Shown in pieces: positions 14,133 through 23,306 of a stretch of DNA of 62,015 nt. Numbering within the stretch: the stretch's first letter is position 1; every line of letters starts with the position of its first letter. The notes below the pieces were generated by a model. It had not been told where the DNA came from and ran no database searches. It saw only the letters and a list, made by a program, of their open reading frames with translations. The stretch is from a virus: positions 1-62,015 of IMG/VR virus record IMGVR_UViG_3300027754_000093; one strand, written 5' to 3'. The position numbers and the translations under genes were made by a program.

Positions 14133-15909
14133 TTCTGTTATTAATCCCGAAGTTATTACAGGAAAAAAGAAGCCTAATCTTTTAAGAGCGCAGAATTTTA
14201 TTTCTGGTGGTTCTTCTGTAGGTGCAGGTGTACTTGGATCAGCAGCAAATAAGATTGTTAATTTTCAAAGAGCAGGAGTTCAACCATCACCAGTAGACGT
14301 TAGTAGTATTGTAAAGTCAATATCTACTGGAGTAGTTAGTAATTTCAATAATCAAGCACAGACAATCAATAATTCAGTTACAAATGTTATTAGTAAATCT
14401 ATTAGTAATTTTTCAAAAGATTATCAAGACCGAATTAAAAAAGTAGATGAAGCAAAACCAACAGGCATACTTCAAAAGATTTTAGGTCTTTATAGAGATG
14501 TAATAGGATTTATTCAATTTTTTGGAAAAAGAAAATTTGTAGAAGGTTTAAGAGATAATTTAAAAGCACTTCAAAAATCATTTACCGACAGTTTTGAAGT
14601 TGCAAAACTTATTCGTCAAGTAATTATTAAAATTGTAAAACAATTATCAAATCTTCCAAAAGCAAGTCCATCTGGTGGCGGGGGCATCAATCTTGATGTT
14701 GATGTTCCTGGTGGTGGATTGAAAAAAACAGCGCCAAGAGGACTTAACAGAAGAATGAGAGGAGGCAAAATGCTTGCTCTTGGCGCTGGTGCTCTTGGAT
14801 TGGGTGCTGCTGGTGCTGCTGCAACAAACGCTCTTTCGGGAAGTGATGCAGTTCAACCTGGAAGTCCTGCTCCAGAAATACCTGGAAATTTACTTGATGG
14901 ATTGACTGCTGTTATTGATAGATTTTCAAAAGCAATTGATAGTTTAGTTAAAGGTAGTTCTGGTAAGAAAACGTCTGGGTCTTCTGGGGGTGGTGGCGGA
15001 AGTACTGGAAAAATAGAAAAACCAAAGGCAACTCCTGGTGCTACTCCTGGTGCTCCTGATAGTAATATCCAAGCTTCTCCTGGTGGAACAAAAACAGCAG
15101 AAGAAATGGCATTAGTGCAAACTGTAATGCAACAAGAGGGAGCTGATTACACTACTGTATACGGAGGGAAAAAAGTTCCAAAATTGACTGAAATGACATT
15201 GGGGGAAGTGTATGATGCATCAAAATTGGGAGGTAGTGATCGTATTCCTAATAGATTGGGTGGTGGAGTTATTCCTTATGCAAAGGACAAATATAATTCT
15301 AGTGCAACCGGTGCTCCACAACTAATGCCAGATACACTCAAAGGATTACTTGACTCTAGAAAATTCAATAGAGATCAAAAATTTAGTCCAGAAGTTCAAA
15401 ATGAAATAATTCTTACACTTGCAAGAGGAAGAGGGATTGACCCAACAAAACCTTTAAGTAAAAAAGATATTGATCTTCTTGGTCAAGAATGGGCGAGTTT
15501 TACTCAATTTCATGGTCAATCAAAAAATACAGCTGGATCTACACTTCAGGTGTATCAAAAAAATCTAGAAAAAATTAAAAAGGAAGGATTCGTAGCACAA
15601 CCAGCAGTACAGGCATCATCAGCACCACCAGCACAAGCACAAGCAGCACCATCAGCACAAGCACAAGTAGCACAAAGAGTATCAACTGTCTCTCAACCAG
15701 CACAACAAAAACCTCAAGTGAACTATCTTCCTATTGATATGAGTGGTGGTGGTGAGCAACAGGCACAACAATCACCAGGCGGTGGGGATATTTCTGCTCC
15801 ATCTCCAACACCACAATCTGGTCCTAGTGTTCCATTTCTGTCTGCTACAAATACTGATAATTTTTTAGTTCTTTATTCAAGAATGGTTTATAATATTGTG
15901 GACGGATAA
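14122..15909 (+). CDS. Tail protein with lysozyme-like domain
   Basis: A 595-residue protein. Residues 1-190 are coil and helix rich with a basic amphipathic stretch. Next comes a Gly/Ala hydrophobic segment near 215-235 (MLALGAGALGLGAAGAAATN). A lysozyme-like domain follows at about 320-490. It has QQEGADYTTVYGG (putative catalytic Glu), SSATGAPQLMPDTLKG, FSPEVQNEIILTLARGRG and LGQEWASFTQFHGQ, matching the layout of GH104-like phage muramidases. The end is Ala/Gln/Pro rich. It lies next after the gp26-gp51 chaperone candidate, where a tape measure usually is. A tape-measure-like or hub-lumen role with peptidoglycan cleavage is inferred. Confidence 0.72.
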   Translation: MALSSVINPEVITGKKKPNLLRAQNFISGGSSVGAGVLGSAANKIVNFQRAGVQPSPVDVSSIVKSISTGVVSNFNNQAQTINNSVTNVISKSISNFSKDYQDRIKKVDEAKPTGILQKILGLYRDVIGFIQFFGKRKFVEGLRDNLKALQKSFTDSFEVAKLIRQVIIKIVKQLSNLPKASPSGGGGINLDVDVPGGGLKKTAPRGLNRRMRGGKMLALGAGALGLGAAGAAATNALSGSDAVQPGSPAPEIPGNLLDGLTAVIDRFSKAIDSLVKGSSGKKTSGSSGGGGGSTGKIEKPKATPGATPGAPDSNIQASPGGTKTAEEMALVQTVMQQEGADYTTVYGGKKVPKLTEMTLGEVYDASKLGGSDRIPNRLGGGVIPYAKDKYNSSATGAPQLMPDTLKGLLDSRKFNRDQKFSPEVQNEIILTLARGRGIDPTKPLSKKDIDLLGQEWASFTQFHGQSKNTAGSTLQVYQKNLEKIKKEGFVAQPAVQASSAPPAQAQAAPSAQAQVAQRVSTVSQPAQQKPQVNYLPIDMSGGGEQQAQQSPGGGDISAPSPTPQSGPSVPFLSATNTDNFLVLYSRMVYNIVDG

Positions 15910-17765
15910 TGGCTAAATTACTTTCTTCGCCACTTGTTTCTGCTTCTAATAATATTGTTCTTTTTGCAAAAGGAACAAAAACTTTACCTAAGGTACAAAA
16001 AGAATTAGTTCAGTTTAATCAATTTTTGCAATTCAAAACTGTCGAACTTGAAAAACTTAAACTTCCAGAAAAGAAAAAAATAAAAGAACTTGCAAATTTA
16101 AATATTGCATCATCATTTGGAGCACCTGGTGGATTATTAAGATCACTTGCAAGTGGAGCACTTGATGTTGCTGGTTTCTTGGGAAATATGTTTCCATCAA
16201 AAGGAAAAACAGGAAAACCAGGAAAAGTACCAAAAAAAATAAAAGTACCAAAACCAGTAGTGAGAGGTTCAAAATTAAAACTTGGTGGAATAAGAGCAGT
16301 AGGAGTTGTAAATGCTTTATTCGCTGGACTTGATTTTGCGACTGGATTGCAAGAAGGGGAAAGTGTAGGAAAAGCAGCAGCAGGTGCTGGCGGTTCTCTT
16401 GCTGGAAGTTTACTTGGTGGTGTAATAGGTCAGACACTTATTCCAATACCTGGAGTTGGATTTGTACTTGGAAGTATGGCTGGTGGATTTTTAGGTGGTT
16501 ATGCTGCTGATAGAGTATATGAAGGCGGAAGTTCTATAAAGAAAAAATTAGACGAAAGACTAAAAAAACAAGAAACAAAACAAAAAGGAGCAGCAGCTAA
16601 TAGTGGTAATTTTGGTGATATGGTAAGCAAATTTAGTTCTGCTGTAAGTAAATTTGAACAAGGTATTTCTTCTGGTTTATTTGGAACTGTAGAACAGAGT
16701 GGAAATCAACCAATGGAAGATGTTATTGGTTCTGTTGAAACTTCTTATGATACGCAACAGAAAGACCAACAACAAATCGAAGCAGAAGAAACATATTCTG
16801 CGGAAGGTGGAGATAAACCATCATCAAATTTTACTTCAGCTTTTGGTTGGAGATGGAAAAGAATGCATAGTGGAGTAGATTTTGCAAGTCCATCTGCATC
16901 TGCTCCTGTATCAGTCATACAACCAGGAATTATTGATACTGGTTATGAAGGTGGATATGGAAATTGGGTTGCTGTTAAACACGATAATGGAGCAGAAACT
17001 TTTTACGGTCATTTGAGTAAAGTGGAGGTGAAAAAAGGACAAAGAATAGAAGCAGGAACAGTCATTGGAAATCAGGGAAACACAGGACGTTCTAAGGGAG
17101 CTCACGTTCACTTTGAATATAGACCAGGTGGACCAGGAACAAAAGCAGTAGATGGTCGTGGAGTTGCTGATAGTTATTTTAGATTTGGAGGACAAGTTAA
17201 AGTAAAGAAAAGTCAAGAGAAAAAAACAAAAACAGATGCAGATAAAAAACTAGGGGAAGTTTCTACTGATTATCAACAAAAACCAAAAACAGGACAACAA
17301 TTTTTTGCAGAACAAAAACAAATTACAGGAATTAAACCAGAACTTCAACCATCGGAACTTTATAAAGACACCAAAATACAAGAAATGGTAAAAAGTCCAG
17401 AAAAATACAAAGAAGGGATTGATAATATTCAAGGTGATAAAAAAATGGTGGTTGGGAAAATGTATAATGATTATCAAAAATATATAAAACAACAAAAAAT
17501 AATACCACCGCAAGTAGTTCCTACACCACAACAATCAATACAGCAATATCCAACATACAATCAACAACAATCAAGTGTAACCATAATGCCTATAATGATG
17601 GGAGGAGGTCAAGGTGGTGGAGGTGGACAACAACAAAAACCAGTATTTATTCCTGTTGGTGGTGGCGGAGGAGGCGGAACTGTAATTCTTCCTGGACCAA
17701 GTGAAGGTCAGGTGGTAAATAGTTTAGTCAAAACATTATTACTTACTACTCTTTCTGGATCATAA
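15909..17765 (+). CDS. Tail protein with M23 peptidase domain
   Basis: A 618-residue protein. A glycine-zipper-like hydrophobic stretch lies at about 155-205 (AAAGAGGSLAGSLLGGVIGQ, then LGSMAGGFLGGYAADRVY). A lysostaphin-type M23 metallopeptidase domain occupies about 307-410. Zinc ligands are visible: His and Asp in HSGVDFASP and the last His in AHVHFEY, with YGHLSKV between. M23 enzymes cut peptidoglycan cross-bridges. The C-terminal 200 residues are Lys, Gln and Gly rich. The start overlaps the upstream stop by one base. With the lysozyme-domain protein it gives the tail both glycan and peptide cleaving activities. Confidence 0.82.
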   Translation: MAKLLSSPLVSASNNIVLFAKGTKTLPKVQKELVQFNQFLQFKTVELEKLKLPEKKKIKELANLNIASSFGAPGGLLRSLASGALDVAGFLGNMFPSKGKTGKPGKVPKKIKVPKPVVRGSKLKLGGIRAVGVVNALFAGLDFATGLQEGESVGKAAAGAGGSLAGSLLGGVIGQTLIPIPGVGFVLGSMAGGFLGGYAADRVYEGGSSIKKKLDERLKKQETKQKGAAANSGNFGDMVSKFSSAVSKFEQGISSGLFGTVEQSGNQPMEDVIGSVETSYDTQQKDQQQIEAEETYSAEGGDKPSSNFTSAFGWRWKRMHSGVDFASPSASAPVSVIQPGIIDTGYEGGYGNWVAVKHDNGAETFYGHLSKVEVKKGQRIEAGTVIGNQGNTGRSKGAHVHFEYRPGGPGTKAVDGRGVADSYFRFGGQVKVKKSQEKKTKTDADKKLGEVSTDYQQKPKTGQQFFAEQKQITGIKPELQPSELYKDTKIQEMVKSPEKYKEGIDNIQGDKKMVVGKMYNDYQKYIKQQKIIPPQVVPTPQQSIQQYPTYNQQQSSVTIMPIMMGGGQGGGGGQQQKPVFIPVGGGGGGGTVILPGPSEGQVVNSLVKTLLLTTLSGS

Positions 17766-19081
17766 TGTCTATCGCAGTCGGCGCATTTAGACCAAATTAT
17801 TTTGGTATACAATCATTAGATGGTAAAAATAAAGTTGATATAACTAACTCACTATTGTTTTTTGATTATTTTGAAGATTTGTTATCTCCTTGTATAACTG
17901 CAATCGCACAAATAACAAATTCTTCTTCGTTGTTTAATATTCTTCCAATCCGTGGTGGTGAAAAAGTTGCAATTAGTGTCGATACTGCATTTGGGGAATT
18001 TTTATTAGATGGCGATAATGCATTATATGTAACTAAAGTAACTGGTTTAGACGCACAAACACAAAATGAAACTTTCACTTTACATATGGTTTCACTTGAA
18101 GCACTTTCAAATGAAACATCAAGATGCGAAAAAAAATATAATGATGCAACAATTGATATACACGTAAAAGATATACTAAAAAATGTTTTAAATACAAAAA
18201 AATTTGATAATAAAAATATAGAAGTAACATCAAATAGTTATTCTTTTATTTCAAATAACAAAAAACCATTTCACATTTTAACTTGGTTGGGACCAAAATC
18301 CGTACCTACAACATCAGGTGGAGGTGGAACATCTGGTGAAGGAGAATATGCAGATGCAAAGGGAACTGCTGGATTTTTATTTTATGAAAACAAAGATGGA
18401 TTTAATTATAGAAGTATTGATAGTTTAGTTTCAAATACTCAAATACAAAATCAAAGTGCAGATAAAGAAAAAATAATAACTTATACTTATACACAAGTTA
18501 TAGAAAATAATACTCAAGCAAACGAATTTAAAATCTTAAATTATGGATTTGAAAAAAATCAAGATTTGATGAAAGCATTACGAGTTGGTATGTATGCAAA
18601 CAAAAGTTATTTTTATGACTTATATTCAAACAGTTTGGATATATACAAATATGTACTAAAGGATGAAATTGGAAATAAATTAGGAAATAATAATATTGCA
18701 GTTTCTGATGAATTTGGTGATAGTATTAGCCGCATTATGGTTCGTGTTTCAGATCGAGGTGCATTAAATAGTAATGGTTCAATTTCTAATAAATTAAGAA
18801 GTGGTGCCGATATGGCTAAGTCATATTCAAGATATAATATTTTGTTTACACAAGCACTAAATATGGTTGTACCTTGTAATGTTTCTTTGAAAATTGGAAC
18901 TATTATTAATGTAATGTTACCAAGAATAGATAGCACAGATAATAAAGAAAATGACGACGAACAAAGTGGAAATTATTTAATTAAAGGATTAAGACATCAT
19001 TTTGAAGGAGGACAAATGATTACTAGTTTAAGATTAATTCGTGATAGTTATGGTCTATATGGATCTAATAATATATTTTAA
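17765..19081 (+). CDS. 27: gp27-like baseplate hub protein
   Basis: A 438-residue protein that I read as the gp27 (gpD/VgrG-head) type hub. N-terminal text (NKVDITNSLLFFDYFEDLLSPCITAIAQITNSSSLF, then IRGGEKVAISVDTAFGEF) matches the first beta-barrel of hub proteins. The middle has FHILTWLGPKS, GTAGFLFYENKDGFNYRSIDSL, and the end has RHHFEGGQMITSLRLIRDS, the usual hub closing strand. T4 gp27 has 391 residues and forms a trimer holding gp5. It directly precedes gp5 here, as expected for physical partners. Sequence similarity to T4 gp27 itself cannot be scored by eye. Confidence 0.8.
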   Translation: MSIAVGAFRPNYFGIQSLDGKNKVDITNSLLFFDYFEDLLSPCITAIAQITNSSSLFNILPIRGGEKVAISVDTAFGEFLLDGDNALYVTKVTGLDAQTQNETFTLHMVSLEALSNETSRCEKKYNDATIDIHVKDILKNVLNTKKFDNKNIEVTSNSYSFISNNKKPFHILTWLGPKSVPTTSGGGGTSGEGEYADAKGTAGFLFYENKDGFNYRSIDSLVSNTQIQNQSADKEKIITYTYTQVIENNTQANEFKILNYGFEKNQDLMKALRVGMYANKSYFYDLYSNSLDIYKYVLKDEIGNKLGNNNIAVSDEFGDSISRIMVRVSDRGALNSNGSISNKLRSGADMAKSYSRYNILFTQALNMVVPCNVSLKIGTIINVMLPRIDSTDNKENDDEQSGNYLIKGLRHHFEGGQMITSLRLIRDSYGLYGSNNIF

Positions 19082-19087
19082 ATAAAA

Positions 19088-21958
19088 ATGATTGAAGAGG
19101 CACTTTTAAAATCTAATTATATTGGAAAAGATGGTTTTACTTGGTGGATTGGTCAAGTAGCACATACATCTGTTTGGGCGGAAAAATCTGAAATATCTAT
19201 TGAAGGAACTTGGGGAGCAAGATGTAAAGTTAGAATTATTGGATATCATTCTTTTGATGGAAATATTCTTCCTGATGAAGATTTACCTTGGGCACAAATA
19301 CTATTAGATCCTTCTTTTGGAAGTTCGCAGGGAGGAATAGGAGGAACTATACATTTAAGAGGTGGTGAAACTTGTTTTGGATTTTTCTTGGATGGAGATG
19401 ACGGACAACAACCAGTAATTTTTGGATTGCTTTATCGTAGTGAAGGAACTAAAAATTTACAAACAGAAGATGCTATAGCAAAAGAAAAAAGTTCAAGATT
19501 TAAACCCTTCACCGGTCATCCTGGTAATTTAGTTAAACCATCACAAAGAGATAGTAGAAATTCAAAAAATTTAGGAGATGTAGAAACTTCTCCTCTTTCG
19601 CAAAAAGATATAACAAATATTGCTTTTAATTCTGATTTTGGATTTTCAAGTTCATTTACTACAAATGTTTCAGCAACACCACAATATGGTGATAAGATCG
19701 CAGGTATTAAACCGGGAATACCTGCTGCATCTACTTTGGCGGTAGAAAAAAAAGCAGACATTACTTTAACTAGACCAAATGGATGCGAAAATAATTTAAT
19801 CGGTCAAATTACACAAATAATACAAGATTTTGTTTCAGTTACAAACGGTCTTGATAGATATCTACACGCTTTTATTGATCCAGTATTAAATGAAGTCGTA
19901 AATGTTAAAAATTTAATTAAAAAAACTGCAAGTCAAGTTCTTGGAATTGTAAAATTAATTATTAATAATTTAAGAGGAACTATTTTTAAATGTATTACTA
20001 AATTATTTACTAAACTGGTTGGATTGATAGTTCCAATACCACAACAAGTATATATTTTGGAGGCGATGAAGAAAATTTTAGATATAATTTTTTGTATTCT
20101 AGAAAAACTTCCTGCTAGTCTTCTTAATTTTCTTGAAGATATTTTTAATGATTTAGTTAATCCAATTAATGCACCTGCGTGTGCAATTGAGCAATTGACT
20201 GCTGGTATTCTTTCAAGATTGATGAATGATATTGAAAATGCACTTTCCGGTATTATGTCTGGAATTAGTTGGCTTACTGGTGGTCTTTCTTCAATTTCTA
20301 ATATTCTAAATCAAGCAAGTTCTTTAGCATCACAAATTTTAAGTTTTCTTGAGTGTACTGGACTTGCTTGTAAAACGCCAAGTGTTTGGGCTGCTAAATT
20401 TGGACCAAACGAAAAGGATGCTGATGATTGGCAAAAAATGGTTTCAAATGTAAATATATTGAATGGAATTAGTGATGGTTTAGGTTCTATTGAAGCAGCA
20501 ATTGGAGAAACGCCACTTTATGGTGGTATTAATGGAAGATTTAATTCATTATATAATAACTGCAATCAAAAAGTATCAAATCCAACATCTCAAAATGATA
20601 TTATTCCATTACCTCCTGGAGTGAGATATCCAAATTGTATTCCGCCAATTGTAAGAATTGTTGGTGATGGTATTGGTGCAAATGCAGTTCCTGTTGTTGG
20701 TTCAAATGGTTCAATTTTTTCAGTTGAAGTATCTAATGGTGGATTTGGATATACAGTAGAACCAACTGTAATGATTGTAGATAATAGTGGATATGGAAAT
20801 GGCGCAACAGCAAATGCAATTATCGAAAATGGAAAAGTTTCTTCAATTTATGTAACCAATTATGGTTTTGGTTATTGTCCTGGAAATTATACTGGTATTG
20901 GTACTACTGGCCCTGATGGTACTAGTCCAGGAATTGGTACTACTGGTGGTGGTACTGGTATTGGTACTACTGGTGATGGCGCTAATACCCCCAAATCATT
21001 TATATCTTTGAGATTAATTTCTTCTAAAAATGTAGTTACGGAAGGAGATGATTTTGTGATCTCTTTAATTACTGATAATGCAACGGACGGAACTAAAATT
21101 AATTATACGATTAGTGGTGTTCGTAGAGAAGAAATTGATAAAGATTTGACTGGATCATTTATTATAAACAATAAAACATCTACATTACCAATTAAAACCA
21201 AAGATAATCTTTTATATAATCGAGAGTTATTTACATTAAAATTAAATGATTATAGTAAGTTTGTTGATGTTTTAATTAAAAAGAAAGAAACGATTACCAG
21301 ATCATCTCAATATTCTTTAAGTTCTTCTCGTGATTTTGTTACTGCAGGAGAAGCATTTGCAATTAAATTAGATACAAAAGAAATACCAGATAATACTTTG
21401 GTTTCATATTCAATTACTGGAATTGATGGAAATCTTTTATCAAATTCTCCATTAAAAGGATCTTTTAAGGTTATACAACAAAAATCACAAATATTAATTC
21501 AAACAAATAAAGATATAATTACTAGTAATGCAATATTTACTTTAACACTTGATAATAAAAAGGCATATGTCTCGGTTCTTATTAAGGCCGTATCTACACC
21601 TCCTATTACACCAGGTATAAGAACTGATGTAACTGGTTGTATTGAAAAAATAATAGTCATATCACCTGGTTATGGATATACAACTGGTGATAAAATTACT
21701 GATGGTAAAAATACTTATACTCCTATTGTTTCACCAAATAGCGGAGCAATTATAGATGTAACGCCATTAAATAATCCAATTTGTGGATTTGAAGAACCAC
21801 CAGATCTTACTATAAATACAAACACAGGTATTGGTGCGGCATTTGTTCCACTTATGAAATATTATCCTACTTATATTTCAATCAATAAACCTTATGATTT
21901 AATAGATCAGAAAAGAATATCAACAGTAGGAATTAAAACAGTAATAGATTGCGTATGA
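19088..21958 (+). CDS. 5: gp5-like hub with OB-fold, no lysozyme domain
   Basis: A 956-residue protein. Residues about 8-125 form the gp5/VgrG OB-fold (WWIGQVAHTS, WGARCKVRIIGYHSFDG, LPDEDLPWAQILLDPSFG, VIFGLLYRS). A hydrophobic helical part follows at about 235-450. After 530 come GGFGYT-type strands, Gly/Thr linkers, two beta-sandwich repeats (ISLRLISSKNVVTEGDDFVI and YSLSSSRDFVTAGEAFAI), and a last GYGYTTGDK unit. The T4 gp5 lysozyme domain is not visible. The wall-cleaving activity appears to reside in the two genes upstream. Its C-terminal needle may be supplied by the next gene, which overlaps by four bases. Confidence 0.85.
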   Translation: MIEEALLKSNYIGKDGFTWWIGQVAHTSVWAEKSEISIEGTWGARCKVRIIGYHSFDGNILPDEDLPWAQILLDPSFGSSQGGIGGTIHLRGGETCFGFFLDGDDGQQPVIFGLLYRSEGTKNLQTEDAIAKEKSSRFKPFTGHPGNLVKPSQRDSRNSKNLGDVETSPLSQKDITNIAFNSDFGFSSSFTTNVSATPQYGDKIAGIKPGIPAASTLAVEKKADITLTRPNGCENNLIGQITQIIQDFVSVTNGLDRYLHAFIDPVLNEVVNVKNLIKKTASQVLGIVKLIINNLRGTIFKCITKLFTKLVGLIVPIPQQVYILEAMKKILDIIFCILEKLPASLLNFLEDIFNDLVNPINAPACAIEQLTAGILSRLMNDIENALSGIMSGISWLTGGLSSISNILNQASSLASQILSFLECTGLACKTPSVWAAKFGPNEKDADDWQKMVSNVNILNGISDGLGSIEAAIGETPLYGGINGRFNSLYNNCNQKVSNPTSQNDIIPLPPGVRYPNCIPPIVRIVGDGIGANAVPVVGSNGSIFSVEVSNGGFGYTVEPTVMIVDNSGYGNGATANAIIENGKVSSIYVTNYGFGYCPGNYTGIGTTGPDGTSPGIGTTGGGTGIGTTGDGANTPKSFISLRLISSKNVVTEGDDFVISLITDNATDGTKINYTISGVRREEIDKDLTGSFIINNKTSTLPIKTKDNLLYNRELFTLKLNDYSKFVDVLIKKKETITRSSQYSLSSSRDFVTAGEAFAIKLDTKEIPDNTLVSYSITGIDGNLLSNSPLKGSFKVIQQKSQILIQTNKDIITSNAIFTLTLDNKKAYVSVLIKAVSTPPITPGIRTDVTGCIEKIIVISPGYGYTTGDKITDGKNTYTPIVSPNSGAIIDVTPLNNPICGFEEPPDLTINTNTGIGAAFVPLMKYYPTYISINKPYDLIDQKRISTVGIKTVIDCV

Positions 21959-22515
21959 GAAACCCATTTGCTAGACAACTTCCAGGATTTAGAATTGAAG
22001 CAGGGACAGATAGTGCTAAAAATGGAAAAATAGATATTGCTTGTACTACTGATAAGGGACAAGGACTTATCATTTACGAGAATGGAAATTCTAATTTTGT
22101 TGTAAATAAAACTTCAAGTGAAGTTGTAGGGCATAAAATCGCAGACGATAAAACACCAGCAAAAGTAATTGATGCGGTAAATGGTGATATTCATTTGAGA
22201 GCACTTAATGGAACTATTATTCTTGAAGCAAAGAATATTCGCATTATTGGTGTTGATGGATCAGAAGGAGAAGTAACAATTCAAGGTTCTAAAATTGTAA
22301 AAATAAGTGGTCCAAATGTAGAAGTCCAATCGAGTGGCGCTGCAACAATCGCAGCGGCACAAGGAGTTAATATTGCTGGCGCTTATACTGATATTTCTGC
22401 AAGTACTCAAACTACAATTTCAAGTGGTGTAGATGCGGCATCTTCTTCACTCTTGGGACAAGTATTAGCAGCAATTAAAAAATTCAAAGATTTCTTCAAA
22501 TCTATATGTAACTAA
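21955..22515 (+). CDS. Beta-helical needle-like protein
   Basis: A 186-residue protein. The ATG at 21955 overlaps the gp5 stop (ATGA) and was preferred to a TTG at 21949. The sequence consists of short regular strands (GDIHLRALNGTIILEAKNIRI, EVTIQGSKIVKISGPNVEVQ, AATIAAAQGVNIAG), as in the triple-stranded beta-helix of gp5 or VgrG needles. A short C-terminal amphipathic helix (LAAIKKFKDFFKSICN) ends it. I infer a separated membrane-piercing needle attached to gp5. Another hub-tip structural role is possible. Confidence 0.6.
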   Translation: MRNPFARQLPGFRIEAGTDSAKNGKIDIACTTDKGQGLIIYENGNSNFVVNKTSSEVVGHKIADDKTPAKVIDAVNGDIHLRALNGTIILEAKNIRIIGVDGSEGEVTIQGSKIVKISGPNVEVQSSGAATIAAAQGVNIAGAYTDISASTQTTISSGVDAASSSLLGQVLAAIKKFKDFFKSICN

Positions 22516-23306
22516 TGGCTGATTTAACAATTGCGAATGTTGGCGAAAAACTAGTTGTTGGGCAAGTTGATACTTCATTTTTGGCTGCTAGTTCTAGATT
22601 ACTTCCAGGAACTGCTGTTTTGAATGGTCCTGTTTATATTGGAATGCCCGCTCAAATAGGAGTAGCAAGAGCGGCTTGTATGATTGGACCACCGATTTCA
22701 ATTGCACTTCCAGTATCTTTGGAAGTTACAGGTATTACAAATCTTTTAGGCAACTTAAATGTTTTTGGTCTTTCTACCTTTAATGGTGCTTCTATTTTTA
22801 ATGGTGTTTCGACTAAAAATGGAGCAGATATATCAAATGGTGTAAAACTTAATAATGGTTCTCATATTACAAATGCTGCAAAAATGATTAATGGTACATT
22901 ACTTGTAACTGGTACTTGTACTATACTTGGATTGTTTACTGCTGCGGGTGGAGTTGCGGCACCATTTAAGTTATTTGATATTCCACATCCAACAAAGGAA
23001 AAATATAGATTAAGGCACGGTTGTTTAGAAGGACCAGAAAATGCAGTTTATACTCGCGGTAGATTGATAAATTCGAATATAATCAATTTGCCTGATTATT
23101 GGACTGGATTGGTTGATGAAAAATCAATCACAGTTCATTTGACTTCTTATATTTTACATCAAGAACTTTATGTTCAAAAGATAGAAAATAATAAAATAAA
23201 AATATTAAACAACTCCGGTGGAAAAATAGATTGTAGTTATATTGTATATGCAACAAGAAAAGATATTTCGCCCCTAATTATTGAGTACGAAGGAGAAGAA
23301 GTATGA
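22515..23306 (+). CDS. Tail structural protein with short beta repeats
   Basis: A 263-residue protein. Residues 60-140 contain strand-turn repeats (FNGASIFNGVSTKNGADISN) like a trimeric fibre shaft. The C-terminal half is a globular beta domain (YRLRHGCLEGPENAVYTRGR, LPDYWTGLVDEKSITVHLT), a motif common in virion proteins of marine phages. It lies between the needle-like protein and a coiled-coil protein, overlapping the latter by four bases. It is probably a tail-tip or short-fibre component; the exact role is unknown. Confidence 0.65.
   Translation: MADLTIANVGEKLVVGQVDTSFLAASSRLLPGTAVLNGPVYIGMPAQIGVARAACMIGPPISIALPVSLEVTGITNLLGNLNVFGLSTFNGASIFNGVSTKNGADISNGVKLNNGSHITNAAKMINGTLLVTGTCTILGLFTAAGGVAAPFKLFDIPHPTKEKYRLRHGCLEGPENAVYTRGRLINSNIINLPDYWTGLVDEKSITVHLTSYILHQELYVQKIENNKIKILNNSGGKIDCSYIVYATRKDISPLIIEYEGEEV

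Noticed and set aside
16057-16437. Minus-strand Leu-rich 126-residue frame
   Set aside because: Its low-complexity Leu/His composition is the complement of Lys/Gly-rich codons of the M23 protein.
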